This document shows, piece after piece, positions 1-11,698 of a DNA stretch of 64,000 nucleotides. Source of the DNA: Xiphydria camelus (taxonomy: Eukaryota; Arthropoda; Insecta; Hymenoptera; Xiphydriidae); NCBI GenBank assembly GCA_963678675.1, contig OY783200.1, positions 14,016,889-14,080,888 on the forward strand, written 5' to 3'. The notes below the pieces were generated by a model. That model saw only the letters and a list, made by a program, of their open reading frames with translations, made no database searches and was not told where the DNA came from. Position 1 is the stretch's first letter. Every line of letters starts with the position of its first letter. The translations under genes were made by a program, and so were the position numbers.

Positions 1-110
1 TTCAATGAAAAATTTATGCAAGAAATATATGTTATTTATGATCGATACTATTAAAAGGTTTCAATCGACCTTCTGAAATTCTGTCCCTCGTGCGACGGAA
101 CATTATCGTA

Positions 111-214
111 TGTAGGAAGGTAGGTAGGTAGGTAGGTAGGTAGGTAGGTAGGTAGGTAGGTAGGTAGTTAGGTAGGTAGGTAGCTAGGTAGGTAGGTAGG
201 TAGGTAGGTAGGTA
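111..214. repeat. GGTA tetranucleotide microsatellite
   Basis: About 25 near-perfect copies of GGTA with two single-base interruptions. A shorter CCTA/CCTG tract at 1264-1300 is its inverted counterpart in the other arm of the foldback element. Confidence 0.95.
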
Positions 215-456
215 GATTCTAGTCCAGAGAGAGCGATGTTTCCGATGTTTCCCATTTCAAATGGGAAGCTCGGATACAAGCAACAGGCAACAGCTTTCTT
301 TGATGTCATGCCGCCCGCAGTTTACGAGTAGCAATTAAATTGTCGCTAGTCGACGGGATACTCGTGTTGCCAACATGTTGCCAACATTTTGTATCCCGGT
401 TTGTACCTACATTCGGATAGTGGCTGTTGCCGAGTATCCGTCGGCGAGTTGCAACT

Positions 457-765
457 CGGCGGGATACATGTTGACAACACCGGATTATCGTGTTGCCAAC
501 ACCGGATTATCGTGTTGCCAACATTTTTGTATCCCGGTATAGACTTACCTTTACGTTAATCGACGGGATACATGTTGACAACACCGGATTATCGTGTTGC
601 CAACACCGGATTATCGTGTTGCCAACATTTTTGTATCCCGGTATAGACTTACCTTTACCTTAATCGACGGGATACATGTTGACAACACCGGATTATCGTG
701 TTGCCAACTTGTTGCCAACATTTTGTATCCCGGTATAGACTTACCTTTAGCAAAACGTCGAAGGA
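457..765. repeat. 104-bp tandem repeat, about 3 copies
   Basis: The motif CGACGGGATACATGTTGACA starts at 561 and 665, and a one-base variant (CGGCGGGATA...) starts at 457, giving a period of exactly 104 bp. Each unit repeats the words GTTGCCAACA and TTTGTATCCCGG. The third unit is diverged at its end. Diverged units also occur outside the foldback at 1975-2155. Confidence 0.9.
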
Positions 766-1410
766 TACTCGGCAACAGCCAGTATCCCGAATGTAGGTAC
801 AAACCGGGATACAAAATGTTGGCAACATGTTGGCAACACGAGTATCCCGTCGACTAGCGACAATTTAATTGCTACTCGTAAACTGCGGGCGGCATGACAT
901 CAAAGAAAACTGTTGCCTGTTGCTTGTATCCGAGTTTCCCATTGGAAATGGGAGACATCGGAAACATCGGTCTGTCTGGACGGTGCCGTCGACGAAAGAC
1001 GTTGAATGAGACTAGTGACGTTTCCTTTCGGTGATTTATTTACCTACCTACACCCTGCGACTCGGATTCTGTCACTGATGACTTTTTTACAATGTTATTT
1101 TTAAACGTACTAACCAATGATTAATCAATCCTCATGCTTTCTTTAACGAGAGTAGACGCCACCGTAGCTAATGAGGGCATGAGAATTAATGGTTCATTGA
1201 TTAGTACATTTAAAAATAACATTTAAAAAAAGTCGCCAGCGACAGAATCCGAGTAGCAGGGTGTACCTACCTACCTACCTACCTGCCTGCCTGCCTACCT
1301 GTTCCGTCGCACAAGGGACAGAATTTCAGAAGGTCGATTCAAACCTCTTAATAGTATCGATCATAAATAACTCACCGACTATGATTAATCGCGTCATCGG
1401 CGAAGCGGTT

Positions 1411-1484
1411 TGTGGGGATCGTGTAGGGATCCTGCACGGTGGAGAAACGGAGGAGGGAAAGAACACATGATTTGAAGAAAGATT
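1411..1484 (-). repeat. LTR-end-like fragment
   Basis: This stretch starts TGTGGGGATCG and shares its order of words (GGGATCC, GGAGAAA, GAAGAAAGA) with 45481-45555. It lies in the 240-bp interruption of the foldback arm. It looks like the terminal part of a long terminal repeat read on the minus strand, ending CA. It is too short to classify. Confidence 0.4.
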
Positions 1485-1974
1485 TAAAGTGGTAATGTTA
1501 ATGTAGATTTAAAAGGGAAGATTAAATATGAAAGTACGTTACACGAATTTATGATGATACTTAGAAAAACGTTCTATGGTTGATTTATTTCTAAACGGTG
1601 CACACTACTCTCTATATTTCTTGCATAAATTTTTCATTGAATGCCACATTATACGGGCCGCACAGTATTCACATGGCAGATCGGATGGCGTATCGCATTT
1701 CTCATTTTACAAAACAATACTCTCTCATCACATGTGTATGTTCTTTCTATATTGAAAAGAAAGGCAGCGAAAAATTGACGGCAGTCGTGCATAAGTAGGC
1801 ATTTTTTACTGAATTTGTCGGATCAATTATTTATAGTTTTGCGTCGCAGTATTTATATGGTGGTTCAGGCTGTATTGAAAAATATAGAAAAACTTTGTTG
1901 ACGGTTCCATTTTTAAATGTCAACACTCTATTTCGTTTGGACGCTCAACTGGTTCTGACCGCACGTATCTGGAT

Positions 1975-2155
1975 ACAAGTCGATGTATCCAACAGTATGT
2001 TGGCAACACTCAATGTTGATGTTGCCAACAGCCATAAACGTGTTGCCAACATTTTGTATCCCGGTATAAACATACCTTAATCGACGGGATACATATTGAC
2101 AACACCGGATTATCGTGTTGCCAACATTTTGTATCCCGATATAGACTTACCTTAA
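1975..2155. repeat. Dispersed copy of the 104-bp repeat
   Basis: Contains two diverged units with GTTGCCAACATTTTGTATCC and CGACGGGATACAT, as in 457-765. It lies about 330 bp beyond the end of the foldback, so the unit is not confined to it. Confidence 0.75.
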
Positions 2156-2277
2156 CTACTTATGTTGTACGCAACGACTAATACTTCTTGTATCACTCTA
2201 AATTATGGACATTTATCATTAAGATTCAGTCATTAATCTGCCATTTTTTTAATGTCTATGTCTATAACCAAAGAAAA

Positions 2278-3140
2278 TGGAACGCGACAAGTTGTTTTTC
2301 TGATGTATATACTTCTACACAACTTTGATTTTTAAAAAAAGTGTTGCGGCAACTCATAACTTAATTGAGCAAACTTATGCTGAATCTGCTCCATCAGAAA
2401 CAGTATGTAGAGACTGGTTTTGTCGCTTCAAAAGTGGAAATTGTGATGTTCACAACAAACAACGGCGAGGTCAAACAAAGAAGTCCGAAAATGAACAATT
2501 GCAAGCTCTATTGGAAGAAAATCCTACTCAAACGCTCAAAGAATTGGCTCAATGGCTTTAAATCGTACGAATCTACAATTTCACGATGTGTACATGCCAT
2601 GGGAAAGATTGAAAAAGAAGGAAAGTGACTGCCACGAGAATTGACCGAAAATGCCATTGCTAATTGTTTGAACATCTCGATTTCTTTGCTTGGAAAGCGT
2701 AAGAGAAAATTTTTTTATGGCGTATCGTAACCGGTGATGAGAAATGGATCTATTTCGACAACCTGAAACGCAAGAAATCATGGGTTGATCCTGGCCAACC
2801 ATCAACGTCGATACGAAAACGAAACATCCACGATCACAAACCAATGCTTTCAATTTGGTGGGATATGGAAGGTGTCGTTTATTATTAGCTGTTGAAATCG
2901 AATTAAATAATTACTGCCGAACGTTATTAAATGATAATTTGATGCAAAAATGACCATCAATTACATCCAATCGCCAAAAAGTGATTCTTCTTCACGGCAA
3001 CGCTCGGCCTCATGTTGCTAAAGTCGTGAAAGAAACATTGATGGAGTTTTTAAATGGGAAGTTCTTCCGCACCCAGCGTATTCTCCAGACCTGGCCCCGA
3101 GTGATTTAGATCGGTGTAACACGACTTGGAAGATCAATAA
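2278..3140 (+). pseudogene. Mariner transposase relic
   Basis: The N-terminal helix-turn-helix region (2325-2561) reads AESAPSETVCRDWF and FKSGNCDV, as in mariner transposases. Downstream, in other frames, are the family signatures VTGDEKWIYFDN (about 2730-2765), ARPHVAKVVKETL (about 3000-3040) and a YSPDLAPSD block (about 3075-3108). Known family: D,D34D transposases cutting at TA. The copy is dead. There is an in-frame TGA near 2625, a frameshift near 2715, a stop near 2886 and a deletion near 2950. The second catalytic position reads HGNARPH instead of HDNARPH. No terminal inverted repeats are recognisable. C-terminal relics of the same type occur at 5531-5754 and 39063-39405. Confidence 0.88.
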
Positions 3141-3248
3141 TCTCGGTCGAGATTATCGAATTAATAAAACCGTCCGACCGTCCAACCGAACCCTCCGACC
3201 GAGACTATCTATACAGGAATTGGAACGCCTTTGCGTTCAATAGTCAAT

Positions 3249-3276
3249 CCATTCATCCATCCATCCATCCATCCAT
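3249..3276. repeat. CCAT microsatellite
   Basis: Short run of ATCC/CCAT units just downstream of the mariner relic. Confidence 0.85.
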
Positions 3277-3589
3277 ACGAGATTTCGTGGTTTCGTGCTT
3301 TCGCCACTAGCCTGCTGGCGTCGCCACCGTCAGGCCTTCATACTCACGTACTCTTCCCTTTGTGGCGACGACTCGTGACCAGTCGGTATTTGTACAAAGC
3401 CCAGCCGACGGTTAATTTCAAGGTCCCTGTAACTGTGCGGTTCTGCTCGGGTCGGGACAGCATGTACGTGTGTACGAAGGCTCGCACACTCTGGAACGCG
3501 GCTTCCGTACAAGAACGCTCCGTACTGCTTCGTACACCAATACAGTAAGCGTGTAGTAGGTATGTTCGTTCATCTCGGCGTAAAGTGAG

Positions 3590-3757
3590 CAGCGAGAACC
3601 CGTGTATCTTTATGTCTGCCTTCTCCACCCCTCAATTTTTACATCGAATTTTCTCAATAAATATATGTATGGTTATAACCAAAATTATGCTTAGTTACAC
3701 CATATAAATTGATTATTCTCTAATGATAGATTGATAAAGACCAGAATAAATTTTTCA
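3590..3757. repeat. Dispersed repeat, copy 1
   Basis: Shares about 165 bp with 20563-20727, including CCCGTGTATCTTTA, CTCAATTTTTACATCG and GAGACCAGAATAAA-like words. An AATAAA motif occurs inside. It could be part of an LTR or an untranslated region. No terminal repeats are visible. Confidence 0.65.
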
Positions 3758-3820
3758 TTTATACCGGCAGAGATCGAGTCGATAGTTAGAGTTGGCTTAC
3801 AGCCCGTAAACACTGTGCAG

Positions 3821-3940
3821 TTTATTCACTGTTTCGATAATTTTAACAAATCGGTGCAAATCGAATGCTATGTTATGAACATAATATCCGGTTTCCACCG
3901 ATTCGTTAAAATTACTGAAACGGTGAAAAAACCGCATAGT
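3821..3940. repeat. Short imperfect palindrome
   Basis: Arms around TTCACTGTTTCGATAATTTT and its approximate inverse near 3895-3935 flank a loop of about 35 bp. Possibly a small MITE. Confidence 0.45.
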
Positions 3941-4262
3941 TTGTTTATTTACGATTTTTATGACTTCTTTCACGAACGAATTGTTCTGGGGAAAATGTAA
4001 ATATTATCGAAACATTAATTATAAAATCATTACATGTTGGTGATTTTATTTATCATTCATAATTTTTAAATCAGTCATCTAGGCTGAAAACATTTTTACC
4101 GATTTTCCGTTTATCATTGAGTGTGTTCTAGTTGCGAAATTCGATGTTCAATTGTATTCAAACTGTTAACACACGATACGTCGGCTGACAACAATGAATG
4201 TGTAGTGACGCGCCACGCCGCTCTTTTCTCCGCCTTGTCGGAAACTACGCGATAAAGCGATC

Positions 4263-4425
4263 AGGGGCCCCTTTCTCTAATTCACTCGCAAAGTTGCGTA
4301 TACGCATCTTAGCCAATAGACCAATCAGGATCAAGTATTCCGTTGTGGTGGGGGTCCTGATTGGTCTACTCGCTAAGAAACGTATACGTTTCTCTTGCGA
4401 GTGAGTAAGAGAAAGGGGCCCCAGG
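4263..4425. mobile_element. MITE family A, copy 1
   Basis: Terminal inverted repeats GGGGCCCCTTTCTCT with long subterminal complementarity (CACTCGCAA, CGTATACG, AGACCAATCAGGA), so the element can fold nearly end to end. Related copies lie at 23766-23942 and 29588-29744. It encodes nothing. The superfamily is not determined. Confidence 0.8.
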
Positions 4426-4461
4426 GGTCTCCTTACCTGAGAACCCTGCCTACGTCACAAC

Positions 4462-4680
4462 TAAGGGCCTTTGCACACGACGTTTTTTAATCTAGCTGAC
4501 GACGCGTGTTATACGCGATTAGGACGCTCAGCAAATGCAAGGCAGTCGGCAAGTTGTGACTTTTACACACGATCCTTGCTAACACAACCTGCTAATACGC
4601 GCTGATGATGCGCAGCGAACGCGCTCATCAAAAAGGCGCATCGTCAGCTAGTTTAAAAAACCTCTGTGCAAAGGCCCTTA
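4462..4680. mobile_element. MITE with GGGCCTTTGCAC termini
   Basis: The ends are inverted copies (TAAGGGCCTTTGCACA on the left, its complement on the right) followed by inverted AGCTGACGA / TCGTCAGCT blocks. The length of 219 bp, TWA-like borders and lack of coding sequence suggest a PIF/Harbinger-type MITE. Confidence 0.65.
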
Positions 4681-5005
4681 CGATTGGCAGCTTTATCGCA
4701 GCGTTCCGTACCCCGAGGTACATATGTCGGTCCCTCGTCGAACCTTTGTCTCACGTGTACGGAATTTCGCTGGAAAAGCAGTTGGTCTTGAGCTTCAGAT
4801 GCGTACAGTTGCGTATTTTTTTTCTATCCACTAAAGCAAGTAGAGAACAAACCATACAGTAAATGTATAATATTAATAAGCTTCATATCACGCTTCAGTT
4901 CAATACACAATCGAACTCGGCAATAATAATAACTGACCACATTCTATCATTTAAAAAAATGTTTCATATTTATCTGACAAAAGAGCACGAAAGAAAATTA
5001 ACGAA

Positions 5006-5530
5006 CCCCCCCCCCCCCCCCTTCAAAACATCGATGATGTATGATAGCACGAATTAATAAAATAGCTCCCTTTCCAAAGTAATCATGTAACAACTTACGA
5101 ATCACCAAAGATAATGAAAAAATTATGATAAAATTAATGAAATCATTACCGCCAAATTAATGAAAGCAAGTGTGTTGTCAAGGTATGTTGCGTTAATGAG
5201 AGAAATAGTACATAATTCCATATAATGGTAAACTTTACTACAAAGACTAAAAATAATATAGAGGGAAAAAAAACCAAGAGAGAAGTTCCACTGAAACTGA
5301 GAATATATCCTCAATTAACCATTGTATGGAATTATGTACTATTTCTCTCATTAACGCAACATACCTTGACAACACACTTGCTTTCATTAATTTGGCGGTA
5401 ATGATTTCATTAATTTTATCATAATTTTTTCATTATCTTTGGTGATTCGTAAGTTGTTATATGATTACTTTGGAAAGGGAGCTATTTTATTAATTCGTGC
5501 TATCATACATCGTCGATGTTTTGAAGGGGG
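5006..5530. mobile_element. Foldback element with poly-C end
   Basis: Arms of about 200 bp (5020-5225 and 5325-5528) are near-exact inverses, with shared words TTCAAAACATCG, GATAGCACGAATTAAT and GCGTTAATGAGAGAAATAG. About 100 bp of unpaired sequence lies between them. The left end abuts a run of 14-15 C and the right end a run of six G. It sits directly beside a mariner C-terminal fragment, so it may have inserted into that element. Confidence 0.75.
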
Positions 5531-5754
5531 GTACACACTTCCATAAATACCAAGAAGTCAAAAATTGGGTTGCTGAGTGGATTAGCTCAAAAGTAGACAA
5601 TTCTCTCACCGCGGAATTAAATTTCTGCCAGAAAAGTGGGAAAAAGTTATAGCTTCCGAAGGAAAACACTTCGATTGCGGTATTCACACATATTATTACG
5701 ACATATCTAATGTTTTAGAAACAAGAAAAACAGCAGCTTTCAATGCAACTCCCT
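5531..5754 (+). pseudogene. Mariner C-terminal fragment
   Basis: The plus strand reads KNWVAEWISSK, then a FCQKSGKK-type stretch and a short tail ending in CTTTCAATGCAACTCCCTAA, which is the mariner terminal repeat. The same tail, inverted, ends the fragment at 39063. Only the last 60 or so codons remain. The rest is lost at the border with the foldback at 5530. Confidence 0.75.
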
Positions 5755-5759
5755 AATAC

Positions 5760-5922
5760 ATTTTTTGTCACTCAGTGTCAAATACTCGGTTTCATGGGCG
5801 TCCTCGACGCATGTGAAATCATCTTTCACACACCAATTCGTGAAAAGTTGCGCAGTGCGTGAAATAACCTGCGCAGTGCGTGAAATCGTCAACCTCGTAT
5901 TTGACACTTAGTGACAAAAAAT
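5760..5922. mobile_element. Small MITE with TTTTTTGTCACT termini
   Basis: Terminal inverted repeats of about 26 bp (TTTTTTGTCACTCAGTGTCA on the left, its inverse on the right). The interior repeats TGCGCAGTGCGTGAAAT twice. It is 163 bp and non-coding. Confidence 0.75.
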
Positions 5923-5926
5923 AGAA

Positions 5927-6045
5927 TTCGTTATTCGGTTGTTTCGCGCTCTTTTAACGAGTGTGATTGCCGTACTCGCTTCGCTCGTGCGGCAAACTTC
6001 ACACTCGTTAAAAACGGCGCTTCACGCCCTCATAACGAAAATAAC
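5927..6045. repeat. Palindrome with CpG-rich loop
   Basis: TTCGTTATTCGG and TTTTAACGAGTGTG (left) are answered by CACACTCGTTAAAAA and ATAACGAA (right). The loop holds a smaller hairpin around CTCGCTTCGCTCG. It directly follows the MITE at 5760-5922. Confidence 0.6.
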
Positions 6046-6051
6046 TAATGT

Positions 6052-6358
6052 CGTGCGCCAGGAGGAAGAGGGGGCGAAAAAGAAGTAGTCCGGGTGCGTT
6101 CCTCTGGTGACCTCGTGCTTTATTGCGAGAGTGTTCTTAGCGTTGAAAAAAACTGTCTGCGGGACCGAGTCCCGCTGTCGACTCCCTCGTCCCCAAGATT
6201 GGGGTCCTTATATGTTAACTCTAAACCGCTAAGCTATCCCTAATTGGCGGATAGTGGTCGAGTGGGGGTGACCCGAGACGGGCCCCGATTGGTGCGGCGG
6301 TTTGCACGGGAAAGGTGTGCGCGCAGGTCCACAGGCCGACCGTGCGCTAAGCAGCCGT
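6052..6358 (-). repeat. Possible LTR fragment
   Basis: On the minus strand an AATAAAGCACG polyadenylation-like signal (about 6110-6125) is followed by about 60 bp that end in CA at 6052. This is the arrangement of an LTR R/U5 end. The stretch is GC-rich compared with its surroundings and stops at the foldback starting 6359. No partner LTR is seen. Confidence 0.3.
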
Positions 6359-7297
6359 CGCACAGAGGAGTATTTGTACAAGAAACGTGACCAAAATTAT
6401 TTGATGTATTTTATATCATATCGGAATCCATTCTTAGGCAATTTCATGTACTTTTCGAACGTTTATTTTAGTAAAGTAAGGGAAAGAACACAGTTTTTAA
6501 AATAAAAAGTTAAAATTGTTAAGCCATTGTTCGTTGTTTTTAAAAAAACGCTCTTGCTTGTAACTCGCAGTCACCCACTTTTGCTTAAAGTCAGACTGAA
6601 AATGACTTAAAGCATGTTTTAACCTGCCAAATTTGCGGTCTGGACATTTGGTCGTCTCCAACATTTTTCTGAACAAATAAAATCTTTAAATCCGTTGTTT
6701 ATAATATGGCGGAGAAAGGCGGAACTTTTTCTGTTATTATCATTTTAAGGAAACTCTAACCATTAATTTAGTGAAGGACTAATAAGTCGGAAGTCCCCGG
6801 AACATATACAAAAATACTTACGTTTACAAATTGCCGGTAAAATTTGTAAACATAAGTATTTTTGTATGTGTTCCGGGGAATTGCGACTTATTAGTCCTTC
6901 ACTAAATTAATGGTTAGAGTTTCCCTAAAATGATCATGACAGAAAAAGTTCCGCTTTTCTCCGCCATATTATTAACAACGGGTTTAAAGCTAATGATATT
7001 TATTTTAGTTTGAATATTGATATTTATTTTAGTTTGAATATTTTAAGTAATTTCAAATTTGACTTTAAGTAAAAGTGGGTGGCTGTGACTTACAAGCAAG
7101 AGCGTTTTCTGAAAAACAACGAACAATGGCTTAACAATGTTGACTTTTTATTTTAAAAACTGCGTTCTTTTCCTTACTTTACTAAAATAAACGTTTTAAA
7201 AGTACATGAAATTGTCTAAGAATGCATTCCCATATGATATAAATTACATAAAATAATTTTGGCCACGTTTCTGGTACAAATACTCCTCTGTGCATCG
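6359..7297. mobile_element. 939-bp foldback element
   Basis: A nearly complete palindrome. 6359-6600 pairs with 7060-7297 and 6690-6820 with 6840-6975, centred near 6829. The ends read GCACAGAGGAGTATTTGTAC and its inverse. There is no coding sequence; the 67-codon open stretch at 6302-6505 only runs into the left arm. No target duplication is recognised. Confidence 0.8.
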
Positions 7298-7713
7298 GTC
7301 CTAGCACCACTATCCGCGTGTTCGCTAATATTAATGCTAAAGCTAAATAAAGAACTAATTACATAATATTATTGTTAAAGTGTCGCATGACAATTAAAAC
7401 TTAGATTAATTGGCCATCTATGGGAATGTGCCGAATTATAATGATTGCGTAGTTAAAGTGAAACTTCGATAACTCGAACTTCTATTATATAAGCCGAAAT
7501 CCTCTATAAGACTATACATTTTTTTACTCCCTTGATCTTGGAAGGCCAAAAGCTCTTTAAAGCGAAAAATGAACATCCGATAACTTGATGCGCTCACAAG
7601 CTCTACAGTCACGTATAATCTTTATTTATTATTTATAATTATTTATTTCTATTAAATAATTGATCACTAATAATCCTTATTTATTATCCATAATAAATTA
7701 TTCCTATTATTCA
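7298..7713. other. AT-rich DNA, no gene seen
   Basis: Contains GAAACTTCGATAACTCGAAC near 7463, a word resembling pogo/Tigger-type MITE ends. No inverted partner was found. Otherwise featureless. Confidence 0.3.
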
Positions 7714-8584
7714 GAGTAAAGTGCCCAAATATGGAATACTATTTTGTTTTTTATTAAAAAAAAATGGTTTCTCTCAGAAAAAATAGTTTGTTATATTGAT
7801 AAGATCATTTATAGAGAAAATTATGAAAAGGTACTTGTGATTATAAGAGATTAAGGTTGTCAAAAATCAAATTATTAACATATAAATAAAAAGTTACATT
7901 TTTTCGATTGTCAAGAAAGTTAACCTAATATGGAATACCTCATTTATTGATTAAGTTTACGGATATGGTTGATGGCAGGTATATGAATATGTGGCAAACT
8001 AAGCTAAGCAAACTAAAAAACAACTTCCTTACAAACAAACAAGAAAACAACAATTTTGCAAGGCATTAGACACAAGTTATTTGCAAAAATCGTAAATATG
8101 AGCCCAATGACGGTACAGAATACACTGGATCCAGATTTCTCTACTACCGTCTTCGGAAAAATTTCTATAGCAAAATATGTAAGCAGCATCATCATTAGGA
8201 GAATTTTTGGTTAATTCGTTAGGTAAATCATCGTCATACGTTGACGTATTCCATATTAGGCACTAACCTCACATAAAATTAAACCCTATTTTTTGCCAAG
8301 ACGAAACTAAAATGACAAAAACCAATATCGACGTTATATAAACATGACATTAAAGATTAAAATTGCACGTAAAGACGTTCAATAAACTAAAATGTTTCGC
8401 TACAAAACAAAAATACATACCATTAATAAAGTTTCGTTACAACCATAACTGTATTTACAGACTGTATGATACAAAGGAGTGGCGACATCTCTACCAAAAG
8501 TTCACTGTTATTTAAAAATGCATATTAGATGATGGGTCTGTTTTAAATTATTACATAGCACCTATTCCATATTTGGCCACTTTA
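7714..8584. mobile_element. DNA element with 27-bp inverted termini
   Basis: The left end AGAGTAAAGTGCCCAAATAT and the right end (inverse of ATTTGGCCACTTTATTCT) form imperfect 27-bp terminal repeats. The words TATGGAATAC and GTATTCCATATT recur inside at about 7930 and 8248. No transposase is recognised; a plus-strand stretch near 8095-8170 (KYEPNDGTEYTGS) may be residual coding. The superfamily is uncertain, with pogo-like a guess. Confidence 0.6.
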
Positions 8585-9189
8585 TTCTATTGATATCTGA
8601 GCGCGTGGCTTGTATAGGAATACCACGTCATAATCTGTACCCTGGGGGTTCCGCACCATGTACATCGCTTGTTCGGAGATACTGTTTTTTTTATACTTAT
8701 TCACAAATTCGTGCTTGAGTTGCTTTTACTAAGGCACATAATTGTTTGTGCAATAAAATGGATCTGAATCGAAAGATTTGACATTTCTAATTTTTTTTTA
8801 TATTTTATGCATGTACGTCGTTTGCATAAGAATCGGTCATTTCAGAAACGACACATGTCAGCAGAACTTGATTCTGAGAAAAACAAGAAAAACTGTCTAG
8901 TTCTAGTTACAACAGAAACAGGTGTAAAATATATAATCTTATGTTTAATTCTCCATATATTATAGGATAAGCTAATCATAAGTTTCCACTTTGTGTATGC
9001 TTATCTTAAAAGTTATGCCCTTATTATGTCTTAGAACATGTGTTGTTTTTGAAATGAATAGAAAATTCATAGGGCAAATTTGGATTTAAAATTGTTTAAA
9101 TAAAAAGACGACATGGTGAACCTTAATAATTCTTATATTTTTAGCAATTACATTGTATTACATTCAATAAACACCGTAAAGAGTAACAT
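8585..9189. other. AT-rich DNA downstream of the Helitron gene
   Basis: No gene or inverted repeat seen. A word of about 25 bp at 8826-8850 (CGGTCATTTCAGAAACGACA) occurs inverted at 36268-36290. The stretch may be the non-coding 3' part of the Helitron. Confidence 0.35.
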
Positions 9190-9577
9190 TTATTCATCGA
9201 AATGTGTGTTATTATCCGCACTTACTGGCCATTGCAGAATTTCTTCATAAAAAAATGTTTTCTCTTCTGGTATATAAATTATCAACTGTATGATATGATT
9301 TTTTTTTTCGCTGATGGGCACATTATCTTGAGGGTATTGCTTTGGAAATGTTTCAATGAATTGCATGTTCAATGGCAATTTCAAAACGGAATGAGCAGTT
9401 CTTCCACTTGGTAGCAATATCGCAGCTATTCTGGACGATGCAAGAACTAAGGCTATGTCACTTTGGGATCGAATTGCTGCCACAATCAATTTAATTAGGA
9501 ACGTTTTACCAGTTCCTCCTGGAGCATCTAAGACGAAGATTTCCCCAACCCCGCTTTTGAGAGTTTGCATTATTTGA
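9190..9577 (-). pseudogene. Helitron Pif1-like helicase, Walker A part
   Basis: The minus strand encodes DQIMQTLKSG, then LDAPGGTGKTFLIKL (Walker A GGTGKT, about 9503-9523), then ASSRIAAILLPSGRTAHSVL and LKLPLNMQ. This is the classical order in the SF1B helicase domain of Helitron RepHel proteins, which unwind DNA during rolling-circle transposition. The frame ends at a stop at 9190, soon after motif II would be expected, so the domain is truncated. Its upstream half lies across the gypsy element at 19229-19660 in the same orientation. The two halves were contiguous before the gypsy insertion. A frame difference at the junction suggests the gene was already decaying. Confidence 0.85.
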
Positions 9578-9581
9578 TCAT

Positions 9582-10988
<1,407 letters not shown>

Positions 10989-10991
10989 AAT

Positions 10992-11009
10992 TGGCGCCTA
11001 ACGTGGGGC
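10992..11009 (+). promoter_or_regulatory. Primer-binding site, tRNA-Lys
   Basis: TGGCGCCTAACGTGGGGC begins three bases after the 5' LTR. It is complementary to the 3' end of insect tRNA-Lys(CUU) at 17 of 18 positions, with T for C at position 8. This is where the tRNA would prime minus-strand DNA synthesis. Identification is from memory of the tRNA sequence. Confidence 0.8.
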
Positions 11010-11220
11010 AACCGCAGGATAAATCTTCCCTCCGCGAATCGTCGAAGTTGAACGTCCGTTAGCCGTCGTCATCGGGTTCGAAAAACCCGTTGGCTTTCGT
11101 GATTCGTCGGTTAGAATAATTCGCGAATTCGAATTATTTTCGGCGGAGGGGATTTCGTTAGCAACCTCGGAGGCTGGGACGAGGACGAATAATAAAGACG
11201 AACTTTGTTTGCGTTATCGC

Positions 11221-11470
11221 GCGGGTAACCGTTCTGGTTCGAGCGACTTGGTCGTTACGGGGTCCCCCGGGCCTCCCGCACAGCGCGTAGGGGAAGTCGT
11301 CCCCACGGCTCATCGACGGCCCCAAGTATTGTTTTGCGTTTTTGGGTGATTATCCGTCCGGGTGCGAGCGGCTCGGTCGTTACGGGGTCACTCGGACCTG
11401 TCGCACGTCGAGTAGGGGAAAGCGTCCCCACGGCTCACCGACGGATACGAGTGTTGGTACGGAGCGAACT
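11221..11470 (+). repeat. Two-copy tandem repeat in the gypsy leader
   Basis: Two units with a period of 125 bp share GTCGTTACGGGGTC, TAGGGGAA, GTCCCCACGGCTCA and CGACGG. Each unit can form a hairpin (GGGGAA...TCCCC). It lies between the PBS and gag, where packaging or translation signals usually sit. Confidence 0.7.
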
Positions 11471-11698
11471 CCCGACCAACACACGTCCCCTCGCGCGCGT
11501 CAACACCGGTAATTACCGCTATCGGGGCCGTGACCCAGTGCCGCGCGCGAACAGCTGATCAGCCAAACACCGAACTCGCGGTAGTCAGTGCCGTTACGGG
11601 CTCGATCAGCTGAGCGACCGACGCCCGTTCGTCGGGCACGCCTGCGTTTGGATTTTGGTGCACGGGCTAATCCACGGGAGTGAGTGCGCGTCGCCGCA

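Larger units (their letters stand above)
1..1641. mobile_element. Foldback element with nested tandem repeats
   Basis: Bases 1-100 reappear inverted at 1301-1371 and, after an interruption, at 1614-1641, so the two ends can pair. Inside this pair lie a GGTA microsatellite (111-214) with a CCTA counterpart (1264-1300), and a further inverted pair at about 340-420 and 779-880. The layout is that of a non-autonomous foldback DNA element. No transposase is visible. The left end touches the window edge, so the true end and target duplication cannot be read. About 240 bp at 1372-1613 are inserted in the right arm. Confidence 0.7.

Noticed and set aside
561..765. CRISPR-like regular repeats
   Set aside because: A plain 104-bp tandem repeat with no distinct spacers.
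3231..3548. A 105-codon protein after the CCAT repeat
   Set aside because: Starts in a microsatellite and overlaps minus-strand frames of equal length; no homology recognised.
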